Positions 61,938-64,000 of a stretch of DNA of 64,000 bases are shown one piece after another (within the stretch, counting starts at the first letter, position 1; each line of letters begins with the position of its first letter). Below the pieces are notes generated by a model, which did not search any database, was not told the DNA's origin, and was given only the letters and a program-made list of their open reading frames with translations. Location: positions 67,025 to 131,024 of the forward strand of contig CAVPUE010000004.1 of assembly GCA_963708895.1 (NCBI GenBank), in the 5' to 3' direction. The stretch is from Bacillus_BD sp963708895. GTDB taxonomy: Bacteria > Bacillota > Bacilli > Bacillales > Cytobacillaceae. A program made the translations under genes and the position numbers.

Positions 61938-62210
61938 GTGCACGATTACATCAAAGAGAGAACTATCAAGATTGGAAAGTATATCGTGGAGACGAGAAAA
62001 ACAGTTCGCGTAATTGCGAAGGAGTTTGGCGTGTCCAAAAGTACAGTCCATAAAGACTTAACAGAAAGACTTCCAGAAATTAATCCTGATCTTGCTAATG
62101 AAGTAAAAGAAATATTAGACTATCATAAATCAATCCGTCATTTACGCGGCGGAGAAGCAACGAAATTAAAATATAAAAAAGAAGAATTTGAAGAAGAAAC
62201 CATAAAATAG
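61938..62210 (+). CDS. spoIIID: sporulation transcriptional regulator SpoIIID
   Basis: 90-residue DNA-binding protein that activates sigK and modulates many sigma-E genes in the mother cell. Start is GTG 61938 (MHDYIKERTIKIGKYIVET), matching B. subtilis. The upstream frame to 61920 is not conserved. The helix-turn-helix is in RVIAKEFGVSKSTVHKDLTERL; a basic C-terminal region (SIRHLRGGEATKLKYKK) also contacts DNA. GGGGAGGGCGAG ribosome site. Confidence 0.96.
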   Translation: MHDYIKERTIKIGKYIVETRKTVRVIAKEFGVSKSTVHKDLTERLPEINPDLANEVKEILDYHKSIRHLRGGEATKLKYKKEEFEEETIK

Positions 62211-62253
62211 GAGATGCATGAAACTGAAAAGATTGAGCGTAAAAAGAATCTAA

Positions 62254-62299
62254 AAAAGAAGATGAGTCTACAAAATTGTAGCAATCATCTTCTTTTTTT
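62254..62299 (+). terminator. intrinsic terminator after spoIIID
   Basis: AAGAAGATGA pairs with TCATCTTCTT, with inner CTACA/TGTAG, followed by TTTTTTT. Confidence 0.88.
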
Positions 62300-62301
62300 A
62301 A

Positions 62302-62482
62302 GGCTGTTTTCTCAAACTTTGTTGTTTGGATAGAAGAAAAGCTGCTTGTCCTTGTACCCACCTTGACATTGGATATTATTTTTGAGAAAAGAGCTGCAAA
62401 TTTTATACGAAGGTACAAAATAGCTTATTTCTACGTTAAAATCGACCTTTGGATTTTAACAACAAACTTTACGAAAACAGCC
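62302..62482 (+). repeat. MITE-like repeat copy 4
   Basis: Full-length 181-bp copy, same orientation as copy 1. Left end GGCTGTTTTCTCAAACTTTG; right end (complement) GGCTGTTTTCGTAAAGTTTG. These are the cleanest terminal inverted repeats of the four. Flanking octamers TTTTTTAA are identical on both sides. It begins inside the T-tract of the spoIIID terminator. Confidence 0.85.
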
Positions 62483-62516
62483 TTTTTTAATGGTAAAAAG
62501 TAGGTATACATAATAT

Positions 62517-62545
62517 TTGACAAAATGCTACATATTTTTTATAAA
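62517..62545 (+). promoter_or_regulatory. sigma-A promoter for mbl
   Basis: TTGACA (62517-62522), 17-nt spacer, TATAAA (62540-62545). Perfect -35; about 240 nt of leader to mbl. Confidence 0.75.
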
Positions 62546-62783
62546 TCGTTACAATGTTTAGGCTAAATGTGGTAAAATAAGCAATTGAGTGATAAACCTT
62601 TAGAGTTAATCTTTTTTAGGATTAATGTACATAATAATAGGAAAAGCATCAGGGAATCCTAATCAAATTTGGAAACCGGTGCGGATAAATCGCCTAAAAG
62701 CATAAACTGAAAATGAACGTCAACTAATGTCTATGTATGGCAATAGATGATAGAAGCATCCGGCCAAGGAGGAAAAGCGTAGT

Positions 62784-63785
62784 ATGTTCGCGAGGGATAT
62801 TGGGATTGACTTAGGTACGGCAAACGTATTAATACATGTAAAAGGCCGTGGAATTGTTTTGAATGAACCTTCAGTAGTAGCGATTGATAAAAACACAAAT
62901 CGCGTCTTAGCTGTAGGGGAAGAAGCACGTCGCATGGTAGGAAGAACGCCTGGTAATATTGTAGCGATTCGCCCTTTAAAGGATGGTGTCATCGCAGACT
63001 TTGATGTAACAGAAGCGATGTTAAAGCATTTTATTAATAAGTTAAATGTGAAAGGATTCCTTTCAAAGCCACGCATTTTGATTTGCTGTCCAACGAATAT
63101 AACAAGCGTTGAACAAAAGGCAATCAAAGAAGCGGCAGAGAAAAGCGGCGGTAAAAAGATTTTCTTAGAAGAAGAGCCTAAGGTTGCTGCTATTGGAGCG
63201 GGGATGGATATTTTCCAACCAAGCGGAAACATGGTCGTGGATATCGGTGGTGGAACAACAGATGTAGCTGTGTTATCAATGGGCGACATCGTTACTTCTT
63301 CTTCGATTAAAATGGCAGGAGATAATTTTGATAACGAAATTCTCAACTATATTAAAAAAGCGTACAAGCTTTTAATCGGAGAAAGAACTGCTGAAAACAT
63401 CAAAATTGCGATTGGGACTGTAGCACCGGAACTGAAAAAGGAAGATATGGAAATCAGGGGCCGTGATATGGTAACCGGACTTCCACGTACCATTTCAGTC
63501 ACATCTGATGAAATTGCACAGGCTCTACGTGAATCGGTTACAGTCATTGTGCAAGCAGCGAAAAGTGTGTTAGAACGTACTCCTCCAGAATTGTCCGCAG
63601 ACATTATTGATCGTGGTGTTATTCTAACGGGTGGAGGTGCATTGCTTCACGGCCTTGATATGCTGTTAGCTGAAGAACTGAAGGTACCTGTTCTTGTGGC
63701 GGAAAGCCCAATGGATTGTGTGGCAATCGGAACTGGCATCATGCTCGATAATATAGATAAATTATCAAGAAGAAAAATTGGATAG
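62784..63785 (+). CDS. mbl: Mbl, MreB-like cell-shape actin homologue
   Basis: Membrane-associated actin-like filament protein guiding lateral wall synthesis. 333 residues. Phosphate-1 motif DIGIDLGTANVLI, connecting region FLEEEPKVAAIGAG, phosphate-2 DIGGGTTDVAVLSMG, and adenosine motif ILTGGGALLHGLDM. The N-terminal MFARDIG is amphipathic for membrane binding. Position after spoIIID marks it as Mbl rather than MreB or MreBH. GGAGG ribosome site, with 11 nt to ATG. Confidence 0.96.
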   Translation: MFARDIGIDLGTANVLIHVKGRGIVLNEPSVVAIDKNTNRVLAVGEEARRMVGRTPGNIVAIRPLKDGVIADFDVTEAMLKHFINKLNVKGFLSKPRILICCPTNITSVEQKAIKEAAEKSGGKKIFLEEEPKVAAIGAGMDIFQPSGNMVVDIGGGTTDVAVLSMGDIVTSSSIKMAGDNFDNEILNYIKKAYKLLIGERTAENIKIAIGTVAPELKKEDMEIRGRDMVTGLPRTISVTSDEIAQALRESVTVIVQAAKSVLERTPPELSADIIDRGVILTGGGALLHGLDMLLAEELKVPVLVAESPMDCVAIGTGIMLDNIDKLSRRKIG

Positions 63786-63795
63786 TAACGAAGAG

Positions 63796-63835
63796 GCCTG
63801 TTGAAAGAGGTAAGATCCTTTCGATGGGCTTTTTT
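63796..63835 (+). terminator. intrinsic terminator after mbl
   Basis: GCCTGTTGAAAG (63796-63807) pairs with CTTTCGATGGGC (63818-63829) with three G-U pairs, followed by TTTTTT. Confidence 0.85.
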
Positions 63836-63944
63836 GTCTTTTTCAAAGGAATAGGGTATTTCTACCAAAGTCATGTATAATCTAGCAAAAAATCAAAATT
63901 TCCCCTAAAGACCATCACTTTTCCCTAAAAAATCAAATTAATTT

Positions 63945-63971
63945 TGAAAAATTACTGCGGAGAGCCGATAT
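63945..63971 (+). promoter_or_regulatory. probable sigma-D promoter at the window edge
   Basis: TGAA (63945-63948), 15-nt spacer, GCCGATAT (63964-63971), an exact sigma-D -10. In B. subtilis the sigma-D-dependent flhO-flhP flagellar genes follow mbl, so the gene beyond the window is probably flhO. Confidence 0.7.
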
Positions 63972-64000
63972 TTTTCCTATAATAGAAGATGGGTATATAT

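Overview
The window is AT-rich Bacillaceae chromosome. It carries a near-collinear version of the Bacillus subtilis pyrG-to-mbl region, including five sporulation genes (spo0F, spoIIR, spoIID, spoIIQ, spoIIID) in their usual neighbourhoods. Conserved gene order, strong GGAGG-type ribosome sites, GTG and TTG starts and canonical sigma-A promoters all fit an endospore former. The presence of nos genes and a complex I cluster points away from B. subtilis itself, towards a respiratory or denitrifying relative; this species guess is inference.

Layout: (1) 1-13.2 kb: core genes pyrG (5' end outside the window), ywjG, spo0F, a transaldolase, murZ, glpX, rho, rpmE, prfA, prmC, spoIIR, ywlB and ywlC. 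A dense cluster of DnaA boxes lies around the start of ywlC. fbaA and tdk, present here in B. subtilis, are missing. (2) 13.2-26.3 kb: an accessory block inserted between ywlC and ywlD. It holds a NarL-type two-component system, a divergent nosD-nosL-nosY-nosF copper/N2O-reductase maturation cluster without nosZ, and the class Ib ribonucleotide reductase operon nrdHIEF-dut. metE is convergent with dut. Both nrdHIEF and metE sit behind cobalamin riboswitches, so B12 should switch off the two B12-independent enzymes. (3) 26.4-36.2 kb: mntP (ywlD), ywlE, a chemotaxis receptor, rpiB, ywlG, glyA (PurR-like box), upp, mnaA and a secreted subtilisin-like protease. (4) 36.4-43.9 kb: the F1Fo ATP synthase operon atpIBEFHAGDC. 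(5) 44.1-54.5 kb: an 11-subunit complex I operon nuoABCDHIJKLMN lacking the NADH module, with a long Ala/Lys-rich extension on NuoC. (6) 54.6-64 kb: ywzB, ywmB, murA, spoIID, a CAP-domain secreted protein, a VanZ-like protein, spoIIQ, the usd leader ORF with spoIIID, and mbl. The window ends in a sigma-D promoter, probably for flhOP.

Two features cut across the regions. First, a family of about 180-bp non-autonomous repeats has four full copies and several fragments, with terminal inverted repeats starting GGCT and apparent 8-bp target duplications; it looks like a MITE, possibly mobilised by an ISL3-type transposase. Second, seven genes, several normally essential (atpA, nrdE, murA, prmC, nuoL, nosD and the protease), carry single-base frameshifts. 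Nine such indels in one window, in otherwise well-conserved proteins, more likely reflect sequence error than true gene loss. No rRNA, tRNA or CRISPR array was recognised.
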